Assembly: GCA_020746105.1 (NCBI GenBank)
Contig: CM036619.1
Span: 8,780,238-8,844,237 of the forward strand
DNA length: 64,000 nucleotides
Origin: Trogon surrucura
Taxonomy: Eukaryota > Chordata > Aves > Trogoniformes > Trogonidae
Reading direction: 5' to 3'
Shown: positions 14,426 to 25,882 of the stretch, piece after piece
Layout of the letters: each line of letters opens with the position of its first letter
How positions within the stretch are numbered: position 1 is the stretch's first letter
The notes under the pieces: generated by a model
Told to the model about the DNA's origin: nothing
Databases searched by the model: none
Seen by the model: only the letters and a program-made list of their open reading frames with translations
Made by a program: the position numbers and the translations under genes

Positions 14426-15345
14426 ATACCTAGAATATGTTCACACTACGCAGTCTTCTTAATCAGTCACTTTACTGCTGTATGCAAAATATCAGTTTTG
14501 TTAGATAAGAACTATTTTCATATTAACGTGTCATTAATGGTCATTAATTGTAGTCCTGGCCTTTAACCTCATTGTTGATTTATGAGCGTGTCTCTTTTTG
14601 ATAAAAATGTCTGGCTGACTTTCAACCTATCTTTACATTGTCTTGTTTGTCGTCAGGAAATATTGGCAGAGAATTAACATTTTTCCAGTCGTTTGTAATT
14701 TCCCCAGCACTGTGAGATTAAAAGGAAACATCAGGGAACCAGAGACCACAACAGCTTCACTTTAAGATGTCTGAGCCTAAGTTAGCCAGGCCTGCTAACT
14801 TCAAAAAGAGTTGTTTCATGTTCTCTAAACCACTAAAGGTTCAGAAAGTAGTTTATCATCCTCATGTGACCTTAGGGTATCAACCTACTTGCTCCCAAAT
14901 ACAGACTAGAAGTACATTATCTCTATTGTAACTAGGATTTAGTTTGTTCCTAATACACTCAAAAAACCTCTCTTTCTCCCTGTCTTTGGTCTTTTCAACT
15001 CTGCACAATGTCTGATGTTTTCAGCTTTCCTTATCAATCACTTAATTAGAGAGAAATGACAAAACATATTTCCAACTTTTTCATTTGTTCCATTATCATG
15101 GTTTTATGATTCCACTCATTGCCTTTACTTGCCAATTGCATTTTTAACTATAGCTGATGGTTTGGTTTATTTTTTGGTTTGTTGTTTTTTTTTTTTTTCT
15201 GATGATCTGACACATTCTTCGTAAGTCCAATTGTTGTTTCTAATTACTCTTACTTTTCTTTCTTTTAGAGCATTTTTAGTGCATTTTTTATTGCAAGCTA
15301 GAAGCTTTTAGGTAAACCTCACTGCTTCAATTTCTGCTATGGACA
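14426..15345. other. Intergenic stretch, no gene seen
   Basis: Unique AT-rich DNA with a T-run near 15188-15200. Nothing coding or structural is recognised. Confidence 0.65.
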
Positions 15346-15903
15346 ATCATAGAATCATAGAATGTTCGGGTTTGGAAGGGACCTCTAGAGATCGTCTGGT
15401 CCAACCCCCCTGCCAGAGCAGGATACTCTAGGGCAGCCACACAGGAACCCATCCAAGTGGGGTTTGAAATTCTCCAGAGAAGGAGACTCCACACCCTCTC
15501 TGGGCAGCCTGTGCCAGTGCTGTCACCCTCACAGTAGAGAAGTTTCTCCTCATACTGAGGTGGAACTTACTATGTTCTAGCTTACACCATTATTCCTTGT
15601 CCTACTACTGTGAAGAGACCGGCACCCTCCTCTTCACCCCTACCCCTCAGATATTTATATACATTAATAAGATCCCCTCTCAGCCTTCTCTTTTCAAGGC
15701 TGAACAGCCCCAGTTCTCTCAGTCTCTTCTCATAGGAGAGATGTTCAAGTCTCTTAATCATCCTCGTAGTTCTCGTTTGGACTCTCTCCAGTAGGTCCCT
15801 GTCTCTCTTGAATTGGGGAGCCCAAAACTGGACACAGTATTCCAGGTGTGGTCTCACCAGGGCAGAGTAGAGGGGGAGGAGAACTTCCCTAGAACTGCTG
15901 GAC
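15346..15903 (-). mobile_element. CR1 LINE 3' portion (left arm of inverted pair)
   Basis: The minus strand carries the ORF2 C-terminal region ([40 protein letters not shown]), then the 3' UTR and ATTCTATG tail at 15346-15365. The copy at 16826-17271 is of the same type in the opposite orientation, about 0.9 kb away. Confidence 0.93.
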
Positions 15904-15905
15904 AC
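15582..15905 (-). pseudogene. CR1 ORF2 C-terminal remnant
   Basis: A 107-codon open stretch begins [19 protein letters not shown] and runs through [20 protein letters not shown] to a premature end. It lacks all RT catalytic motifs, because only the region after the palm is present. Confidence 0.8.
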
Positions 15906-16825
15906 ACTTTTCTTGATGCACCCAATACTGATAAAAAGAACTTCATCAGGACTTCATCATAAAACTTCATCAGGAGAGTCCCAGCATATAGGCATGTTAG
16001 CTGTGAACATCAAAAAATACTAATTAAAAAAAAAAAAAAATCAGTGAAAGTAATGCATAGATTATTTTGTTACAGCATCTACCTGAGGGCATCAGAGCAG
16101 TACACAGGGCATCAGTTTGATTATCAAGAGAATTAAAACATCAGCTCATTTCTGCCTCTGCCTGGCTGTGTGATCACTGTCAACTTTTTCTCTTTAGTTG
16201 TCCCTTGAATATGGAAAAATAACTATAAATAAACCATAAATATCTATGCCCAAGAAGAGTTCAGTGGAGGCTGCAGATGCAGTCACAAATTTGGTGTTCC
16301 TGAATGTCTTCAGACTTGTAATGAAAAAGTATTCTACATATTTCCTCCTGTTTGTTTGGGCTTTTTTGATATGCCATTTCCCAGGGATTGTAGTTTGGGT
16401 TTGTTGTTGTTTTTTGTTTGGTTGGTTTTTTAACTGAGGGTAGAATGCAGCTTACTTTTCATGCATTGCTGTGTGTTTGCTTTTTTTACCATTCTGCTCC
16501 TATGGCTTTTCCATTTTTCTGTGGTAAGTGAAGAATCCCACAGTGTTTTGCATCAGCCTCTGGTCTATGCACCAGTAACACAGTTTGTCCCATATCTTGA
16601 ACACTGCAGAAGAGAACAGAGGTAGGGCCAATGGCAACCTCTTTCAGGAAGCCTCTCTTGGGAACAGCCATCCAGGTGCTGAGATCTGTGTTGCTGAGCC
16701 TGATGTGGTATGCACAGATGAGTTTACAGAGAGATCTTGTCTTGTTCTTTTTGTCTTCTGCTTTTACAGCTCTGAACCACCATCAGTGTGTTTCAACTGA
16801 TGGGGGCCCTGCTCTTTAAAGCATG
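15906..16825. other. Spacer between two inverted CR1 copies
   Basis: About 0.9 kb. It contains a short direct repeat (AACTTCATCAGGA, near 15940 and 15965) beside the left CR1 arm and an A-run at 16026-16039. No gene is seen. Confidence 0.7.
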
Positions 16826-17271
16826 AATATGATGATGATTAAGGGACTTGAACATCTCTCCTATGAAGAGAGACTGAGAGAACTGGGGCTGTTTATCCTT
16901 GAAAGGAGATGGCTGAGAGGGGACCTTATTAACGTATGTAAATATCTGAGGGGTGGGTGTCAAGAGGAAGGTGCCAGTCTCTTCTCAGTGGTGCCCGGTA
17001 ATAGAACAAGAAATAATGGATGTAAGCTGGAACATAGGAAGTTCCACCTCAGCATGAGGAGAAACTTCTTTACTGTGAGGGTGACAGAGCACTGGCACAG
17101 GCTGCCCAGGGAGGTTGTGGAGTCTCCTTCTCTAGAGACTTTCAAAACCCGCCTGGATACGTTCCTGTGTGGCTGCCCTAGGGGATCCTGCTCTGGCAGG
17201 GGGGTTGGACTAGATGATCTCTAGAGGTCCCTTCCAACCCTGAACATTCTGTGATTCCATGATTCTATGAA
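16826..17271 (+). mobile_element. CR1 LINE 3' portion (right arm of inverted pair)
   Basis: It starts in ORF2 at [18 protein letters not shown] and continues through the stop at about 17224 and the 3' UTR to an octamer tail ending near 17271. The frame is open for 133 codons. It retains NVCKYLRGGCQEEGASLF and [21 protein letters not shown] short ATGATGATGAT run lies at the 5' junction. Confidence 0.93.
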
Positions 17272-20200
17272 TATACAGAGCCACACACTCATGTTCCAGC
17301 ATCGTCGCAAGTTCACAGAATTTTATTGAGAATCACCCATGATGGAAAAATTGCTTATTTTTATCACTAAATGTAGCTCGAACAAATACGTCTGGAATTC
17401 CACACAACGAAAGAAAAAGGCAAACCTCCAGACCCTAGACTTCCTTGCAGTGAAATTTCAAAGGCCAGCAGATAACAAAGCTCTTCTTGCATTTCTCAGA
17501 AAGATCAGAATAATTCAAGAAGTCTCTCCCTGTGTTGTGGCAAGGTTAAGGTAAATATTTGTATTGCTCAATTTTTAATGCTACATCACCATGATGGCTG
17601 TTGCTGTTCATGTTGTGACCTACCAGCTGTGAAGGCAATCCAGGAGACACAGAGAGCAGAGGAGGGAAAAATTATTTCCCCCCTGCAAGCTATCGAAATC
17701 TGTGGAGGATTCCTTTACAGATGATGGGATTACTCTTGGCAGGGCACGTTCTTCTCCATAAAGCAATCACTGGCTGATCTTTTGAGGGCTGAGTGACACC
17801 AGCTGTGCTCTTCTACTTTGGAACTTGTTTTAGGAAACTATTGGAAAATGTGATTTCTGTAGTCGTTCAAATTAACTACAGAACAAACATTTGTATAGGA
17901 TATTTAAACTCATGGTTGTATTTCCTGACTGTCCTCAGCATTTTTTAAAATAAGTCTTGTTTAGGAGGATGCTGGAAACCAAGTTTTTATTGGAAATTAT
18001 ATTGAAAAGTTGCAAACAACATGTCATCAACTCGAAGTTCTGTGCCTTTGTCTATATTTCTTTGTAGGGACCATTTATTAAATCCACATTAATTCTGTTG
18101 TTTTGATTTCTTCTGGCAGGATACAAAGTATGAATGGCACCAGCAAAAGTCAGCATGATCTACTGGTTGACCCTAGACTCTGAGCAATGTTCTTGCCTGT
18201 TTCCACTCTCTCTTAGCAAGTATTGCATGATACATTCACACTGTCAGATGACATCAGGCAAAATTCACTTTCAAGTCTACTCCCTTGATCATTCCATTTG
18301 ACTAAATATTAATTGTAACCTATGCTTTCTTTTGGAGTGAACTATCTCTTCTTTCAACACAAAAACCTGTTACAAGGGATAGTTCAGCATACAGGTCCTT
18401 CCCAATAAACAGGACATGTAAGACTGCAGTGTAAGTGGCTCCAGCCCTAACAAACCTCCAAACTGTCATGTATTTGATGATCCATGCCACCAAAACTCCC
18501 CTGATCCAAAGAGTGGTCCACAGAGTGCTTTGGACAACTGAAACAAAAATGCACATAAAGGGATAATGATATCTTAGAGGCACAGGGCACCTGATGCCTT
18601 TAAAAGACCAGTGACAAGTGCTGTGTAGTGTGACAACTAAAAAGTGTCAGCAGTAAAAGATGTGGATACAAGCTTTCTGCACATTTTGGCTGTGGGCACA
18701 TATTCATTCACCAAATGGCTGTAATAGATATACCTAACAATATAAATGCAGCCCGAAGTGTCCTTGCCTTAGCTCTGCAGCTTACAAAGTCTTCTCACTT
18801 GACTCCTCTAGGCTTAAGAAAGAGATTTTATCTTTCTGTTCCTCCCAAAATACTAATAGTAAACATTTTTAAGTCGGAACATCCAAACAACATGCCTCAA
18901 TCCATGTTTAACATGCACAAATAACCCACTTGATTATTCACGAAGTAGCCCTCCCATACTGTGGAATATACCAATAGCCATAAATGGTGAAAGAATCCTG
19001 GAATCCCCAGCAACCCTTCAAAAATAAAGAAATTACTCTTATTATCATAGTGTGTAATGAGAATGGTATTTGAAATACATCATGCTCTTTACACACTGCA
19101 AGAAGCATCCTCTGGTGCTCAGATCGCATCATTTCCCTTGGAAAAATGTCATGGAATCAAACCCACAAACCTTATGTTTAAATAACATTGCAGGCCTGGC
19201 TGCAACCCATGACAGCAATGAAAATGCTTAATTAAGGTTTCCAATTTACCCCTAATTCACTCCACATTGCTTAACTATTACAGCATATGTCTCATGTTGC
19301 ACTTACAGTGAGATCTCTCAGGGACTGAAGAGTCCCTCTGCACCCAGACAGGCTGGGTGAATTGGAAAGCATTTTATCTTAGTTCTTGAACTACTTCTTT
19401 GGGTTTCTGAGTGATCTTTAATGTCATTGCAATACTGTAATCTTTGTAAAGGAATTCATTTTTTACAATAACATTCAAATAATTCAAGGGCAGTCTAAAT
19501 ATGACAATGTTATTAGCAAAACTGTAAAAGACTACTGCTTTATTTTTTTTTCCTTTCTGTCATTATACTATGCAAAGATAAAGCACTAAACAAAGGTCTT
19601 AGGAGACAAGGCTTTCTTACAAGGTTTCTAGGTGACTTTGGACAATCACTTAGGTCCAGATTTAGCCCAGCTAACTTTGATTCTGGGCTTCCTATACTGT
19701 CAAAAGCTGAGAAAGAGAAAGAAAACAAGGAGTAGAGATTTGCAAGAAGAAGTTCATCTCACATTAATGAGAATTGCCCAGATGTCTGACATTCCTCTTT
19801 GAAAACTCAAGGAACCTTGGCCAGCTGGCTTCCTGCTTGGGGAGCTTCAGTCATGTAAGTAAAATAATACATTTGGGCATATGTCTCCAGGCAGCAGATC
19901 TTTAACTGGTAAGTGTTGGCCTTTGTATGATAGGGAGCACTGAAGAAAGGTTGACTAGATTGAAGAAAGATTAACTAGAAAGTAAGAGATGCTCAGCTGG
20001 GCAAGTGCCCAAACATAAGTCATGCCAGTAGGTTATGATATTCGTATGGTCCTTAAACTCACATAGAGAGTAGAGTCTTCACTTGTCCATGTCCATTAGT
20101 TTCATGGGACATTAACTCATACTGGTAATAAGGTCTGTGATATTTTAAGCCCCTACCCTGTGTGCAGAAAAAGAGTAATTTTTTTTCAGCGTCTAGCACA

Positions 20201-21158
20201 TGGGGTTCTATTCCTGTTGTAACATGCCCTCCTGTGAAAGATTGTTAAAAAAATATGTTTAAAGGGTGGTTATATTACTTTTTTTTCTGGAGACTAAAAT
20301 ACATTGGCTCACACAACCAAACACCCCCATAGAGAAGTGTGGCCTGCCCTGAACTACCATTGCAGGTTCACCATGGTTTGTAACAGTTCTGGATGGAGTC
20401 CTGGGATGTCATGCAGAGATGCAACAGAGTGATGCAGAGTGACTCCAGGAGTTACCCACCTGACTCTGGGTATTGCTCAGGTGAATGATACATCTCAGGG
20501 AAGCACAGCAGATCAGTTGAAGACAAGCTGAAGCTTCACTGTTGCAGTTCTTGTTAGTGCCTGGTTCACCTGGCCAGCTATAAAATTTCAATTTATCAAG
20601 TCAGGTCTTGCTGCTCATTGTAAATTGCTGTTTACCTCACACACTATTCTTTAATAACAGCCTAAGTTTACAGAAAATTTAATACAGTATGAACATGAAA
20701 CATGTTTTGCTTTGTAAAGCTCCTTCAGTGCTATGTTGACTTTTATTGACAATTGTATTTATTTTTACAGGCCTAGTGCTTTTCTTTTTCCAGGTCTTAC
20801 AACATGATTAGGACAGAGGCAGAAGATTAACCCTTCTACATCCAGGCCTTTAAAACACAAAACACATCCAACCAAGCTTCAGAGACATAAGCAGACTCAA
20901 CTCAGGGAAAACCCACCAAACGGTGAGGATTTCCAAACTCTTTGTACCCGAAGGGCACATTTTGCTAGGAGAAGATTGCAACCTTAGTGAACACAACATA
21001 GTAAACTATTCTTACAACCAAATTTATCATATCTTGGCTCTGACAACTTCCTCAGTGAGAGGCTTCGCCTAGCACAGTCCTACTGAGTGTAGAAACTAAT
21101 TTCAGTTTTGAAGGGGTATATAAGCTATGTCTATGGCGAGTGACAACCACACAACATA
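17272..21158. other. Intergenic stretch, no gene seen
   Basis: Unique sequence with short T-runs only. A local imperfect duplication (GAAGAAAGGTTGACTAG / GAAGAAAGATTAACTAG) lies near 19943-19980. No coding resemblance. Confidence 0.65.
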
Positions 21159-21331
21159 TCACAGAATCACAGAATGTCAGGGAATGGAAGGGATCTCGAA
21201 AGATCATCTAGTTTCACCCCCCCTGTCAGAGCAGGATCACCTATAGTAGGTCACACAGGAACGTATCCAGGTGGGTTTTGAATGTCTCCAGAGGAGACTC
21301 CACGATCTCCCTGGGCAGCCTGATATATAGT
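21159..21331 (-). mobile_element. CR1 3'-end fragment
   Basis: The + strand starts TCACAGAATCACAGAATGTC, then GGAATGGAAGGGATCTCGAA, and ends in CTCCCTGGGCAGCCTG from the end of ORF2. It is about 170 bp long with no open frame worth reporting. Confidence 0.9.
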
Positions 21332-24300
21332 TTCCCAGATATGCTTTAAACTGACTAGAATGAGTATCAACAACCCAGAGCTTTAATGTGGATTTTTTTC
21401 CTCAGGCAGATAAACTAGCCCATCCCTGGGCCTTCAACAGACTGCTTCTAACATCCAAAGGGGAGTGATGATTGGCATGGGCCAAAACTGGACCAGCTTT
21501 TGTGCTTGCAATTACACTTCAGGCATGACCACAGCACGGTTAAGTCCATTCCCCTATTTTAACACTACATCTATAGCCATACAAACAAATTTGAATCTAG
21601 TTTGATGTTCCTAGTCCTGATGAATGCCTGCAAGTTAGCACAAACACTAAAAAATCCAGAGGGTCATACTTTATTAAGACTTCATGTTATTTCAGGAGGC
21701 AGTGTTACTTCATGGCAGTTGAGGCTCACATTTTTACAAGACATAAGACAAAAATAAGTTGGTTTGCCAAGAATAGATATGTTCATTACCACTCTATATA
21801 TGTCTCACAGATGTCTCACAAGACAAAAAGCCAAGACTGTTCCACAGCAGATAAGATAATTTACGCTCTCCTTCCACAAGTAACTGTCCTTCCGTGATAA
21901 CAAAATATTCCTTTTTCTTTCCTCCACTAAAAAAAGAAATAATAAAAGCACTGGTTGGGATGCTTGGTGGAATAGTGGAATGTCTGTTATGCTGTGATAG
22001 GGGACTGTTGCTGGCTAAACATTGATGTGTGGAATATAACTTTTATGTAAATTGTCATGTTCAAACGTCTAACAGCTGCTCCTCACACAGGATGCCCTCT
22101 TTCCCTGTAGTGAGCACACAACAAAGCCTGTGGTGTCGAAATATTTTGCATTCTGGGATTTAGAGCATCTCTTCTCTTAGGGCAAGATATCATAAAAAAG
22201 CAACCCGTGAATCATTAGGAAGCGTTCAGCAAGGGTGGAAGGAAGGCAGTGTTGTTGTACCCATCTGAGCCCCTGCTACGTGGTGGTGAACAGATGCTTT
22301 CATTCTGAGATGAAAGGCAGACTCAGGGTTCAAAGTAGAACCTGCGTTGGCAGCTTCCATTTCTGGGGGTTTACCAGGCCTAAAGCAGCTCATGTCCTCC
22401 AAAACAAAGGATGCTAAACTAGAGTAAAAGTAGAAGCGCAGTCATGGGAAAAGTCCATCACAGACTGAAACCTTGACAGGATCTATTCAGTCTTGTATTT
22501 TAACTTTTTTTTTTTTCCTCATGATGAGACTAGTTACTTTTTGTGCCCTTTTTTAATTTTTGTTCTGTGTCATTTCTTATTGTGAACAGGATGGAGAGGT
22601 TTTATTACTGCAGTTGAATATGAATTTCCCCTAAAAATTCCTACCCAGGATCTCATGATTCTTACTTCTGAGTATTTATTAATCACAATAATTTGCTCAA
22701 TAACCAGCTAAATATCACATATACCCAGAAAATAAAAAAGTTATGACTCCAAGCTGCATTGTTGTCCATGTTCCAAGTGCTGCTCTTTAATAACTCAGTA
22801 TCTCAGGAACAGCGTGAAGGATGAACATGTTACAGCAAGTAGATCCTTTCTCTCATAGTTCTTTACTAGTAATCCCAGTTTCACCACTGATTCAAAAACA
22901 TAGGACAAAGCCAACACTAAAACTGCTCCACACTCAGAATTTGGGGCTGTTTTCATTTGCCTTCCACATTTTTATGCAAACAGAATTGCCTTTCCAACCA
23001 AGACACGAGAGTTAGAAATGTACTCTTATTTTAAAAGAGCAGGCAAATTCTTACAAAATCACTTGACTCTAAAAGCTAGCTTTTAAAGGAAAACAAAAAT
23101 CATGACTGTTCTCATTCCACTTAGTCTAATCCTACATCTCTTGCTAAATACTAAGAATAGAATGCAGAGAAAGTGATACAGGGTCCATCAGTTTCACCAT
23201 AAGTATATTAGATATTCAAGCTAAGATAATCACAGGCACATTCCAGAGTCAATGGAAAAGACAGGGACAGGGGATTGAGCCAATTTATTTTGAACACCTA
23301 TCTTAATTTGAGAACAATTTCCCACTGGGATTGAGCAAAGAGGGAGTCTAGTTCATTATTTGGAATATATGCAAAACAGATGCATATTCTAAGTATTTTA
23401 GATGACCTTAATTCTACCCTACATGCCTTCAACAGAACTCGTGGAAGTCATAGTGTGCTGTGCAGTATAAAAGCGTTCTGGGAAAATACCAACCTTTTCA
23501 AAAGGCCAGAGCAGAAACCACACATGAAAGAGTACTTTAAGATAGCATTCAAGTGGGGCATAAACAATATGTGTCCTCTGTGCAAGGATGATTTGTGCCT
23601 TCCCATTGCTGTCCTGCCCCCGAACTTTCGATGTCGCAGCCCTTCGGGATGCGATAATGTGGCTAAAATATTTTACTTACAAAATCACGTGGTCATCTTA
23701 AAAAAGCCAGAATCCTGTGGAGCAGTGCTGAGAGGGCAGCATAGTCAAGATGAAAACACCTCTAAGATTGCGTATTGATTTTACATCCTGTTCAAGTAAT
23801 TCCCACTTGCACTACGTATATATACTGATATCTTTGGAAAATGGAAACACACTGAAAATCTGCTGAAGATCTTCAGCTCCATCTTCACCACAAGATCCCT
23901 CTGGTCTGATGCTGAGGTATAATTAGAGCATATGTTTTCTTTAGTCACACAAAGCCAAGCCACAACAATGTGCAGCAATGGGCACTTCCGCTCTTGTTAT
24001 TACTGTGGGGCAGAGCAGGGTCCAGCTCAGAAGCACCGCGGTGAAGGAGCACAACCCTAATTGCCTTGAAATTGGGTCTAGAGGGAGCACTTTCCTGTCT
24101 AAACCTGCTGTGCTAATTATAGCCCTGCAAAATGAACGCGAACATTGACCCGTGTTTGCAGACTTAGCTTGAAGACAGCCCTTGGCCTGGCTCCAGTAAC
24201 CACCTCCAGGTGGGTGGGTCCCACCGGGAAGGCAAATCCTCCACGTCTACATTGAAAGAGGTGAAAAAATTGTTGGCTGAACAAAGAGATTCTAAACAAA

Positions 24301-25596
24301 ATCTCTAATGCTAACAGGGTGGGTGGAAACACACAAAGAGCAAACATGGCAGATGGACCTTGTGAAAGCGTGTTTATCTAAGCACAGCTTGGAGTAAAGA
24401 TTATTTTATCACTAAGATATGAATTTGAAGAGAGTCCAAGTTCAAACTCTGGCTCTTGTAGACATTAGTTTCATATGTTTCCTCAAGACACTGATTCAGT
24501 CTTTCAGAGCTAGTAAAGTCCTTTAAAGAACTAGGTCCCAGGTCCCCTTCTCTTTGCGAGATGGAGCAGTAGTAGTTCCTCTCTATACACCTTGGTTTTC
24601 ACATGAACTCCTCCCTCTACAGTCTTATAACTATATGAAGGGTAGTGAAAATACGTAACCGTAGCTGTGTGCTTTGCATTCAGAACTTATAAATAGAGAT
24701 TGTCATAAAACTACAGGGTCTAAAAAAAAAAAGAGTACAAATATTAATTCAGATAAGTCATTTAAGTATGTCAAAAGTTTAACTTTCTGGGAATATTTGA
24801 GCAGTAAGAAAGTGAGCTGAACCTTCTTGGATCCTTGGTAACTATCAGGCATCCCAGGACAGTAGTTTAGTTGGTGTTTTAGATCCCATAACTGCGATTT
24901 GATGTATAAATGGGAATTACGCTGTTTAAGAGCTTTGAACACAAAAAAAATAATGTCCTAGAGGGCATGAGTGTATGAAGAGAGTGTCTATTTGGTGGCT
25001 GTCAGTCCATAAGAAATGTGTCTGCCTGTCAGGTCAGCAGTGACATGTCAATTCATTGGAAGCATCCCATAAATGAGCAGAGAGACAGGCTAATTAATGT
25101 ATAAAATACGGAGTAGGCAGTTAACTTGATTTCTGATCCTTCCCCTAATGTACTCATTGTTTACATCACTTCCTACCATGTCAGCCCTGGCTCTGAGATG
25201 AAACATGTGGATGTGATTTGGGATAACCTTGTATGTCTATAGTCACAGAGGCAGCTTATGCACTCCTTTGAGTACCTAAACACTTGAAGCGAAATACAGC
25301 TCAGCAGGAGAGCATTACTGTAGTGTTCTGAAATTATTATTTTTCTTTTCTAGAAATATAAATTGATCTGCATCTCTTCCTGCTTACAAGGTTATCCCAG
25401 GTACCTTTGGCTGAGATGAGACAACACTAGGAGATGAGGTAAACTCGAGACACTCGGGTGAAATGTCTCCATTTTTTTTGTCTAAAATTCCAGGAGCTAA
25501 GGCTGATCTATGTCACATTATGATGCCTGAATTCAGTAAGATAAATCCCTCCATTAGTATTGTCTCTCAGAGTGATTTCTCACTGTGCTTGAAACA
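21332..25596. other. Intergenic stretch, no gene seen
   Basis: A 132-codon open frame at 23380-23778 (+) contains several Cys but matches no family I know and is within the length expected by chance in 64 kb. Nothing else stands out. Confidence 0.6.
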
Positions 25597-25692
25597 TTGA
25601 CAACCCTTTCAGAAATTAATGGTACCATTGTAAAGTGATAAGATGTTCAGGTTAGATATTAGGAAGAATTTCTTTACTGAAAGGGTTGTCAA
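25597..25692. repeat. 16-bp inverted arms at a CR1 5' junction
   Basis: TTGACAACCCTTTCAG (25597-25612) is the exact reverse complement of CTGAAAGGGTTGTCAA (25677-25692) inside the CR1 fragment, with a 64-bp spacer. Confidence 0.85.
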
Positions 25693-25882
25693 CCATTGGC
25701 ACAGGTTGCCCAGGGACGTGGTTGAGTCACCATCCCTGGACGTGTTTAAAAGACGGATGGATGTTGCATTGGGGGAATCGTTTCGTAGGTTGATAGGGCT
25801 GGGACAAAGGCTGGACTCAATGATCTTCAAGGTCTTTTCCAGCTGAAACTATTATTCTATGATTCTATGATTCTATGATGTG
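25643..25882 (+). mobile_element. CR1 3'-end fragment with possible 5' inversion
   Basis: It opens in TTAGATATTAGGAAGAATTT (end of ORF2), keeps a 67-codon open stretch with [20 protein letters not shown], and ends in three ATTCTATG units. Directly left, 25597-25612 is a 16-bp inverted copy of part of the element (25677-25692). This is what a LINE 5' inversion would leave. Confidence 0.9.

Noticed and set aside
23380..23778. 132-codon + strand open frame with several Cys
   Set aside because: No family motif or splice context. Open frames of 130-145 codons recur several times in this window (14174, 26845, 27839, 31575), so this length is expected by chance.
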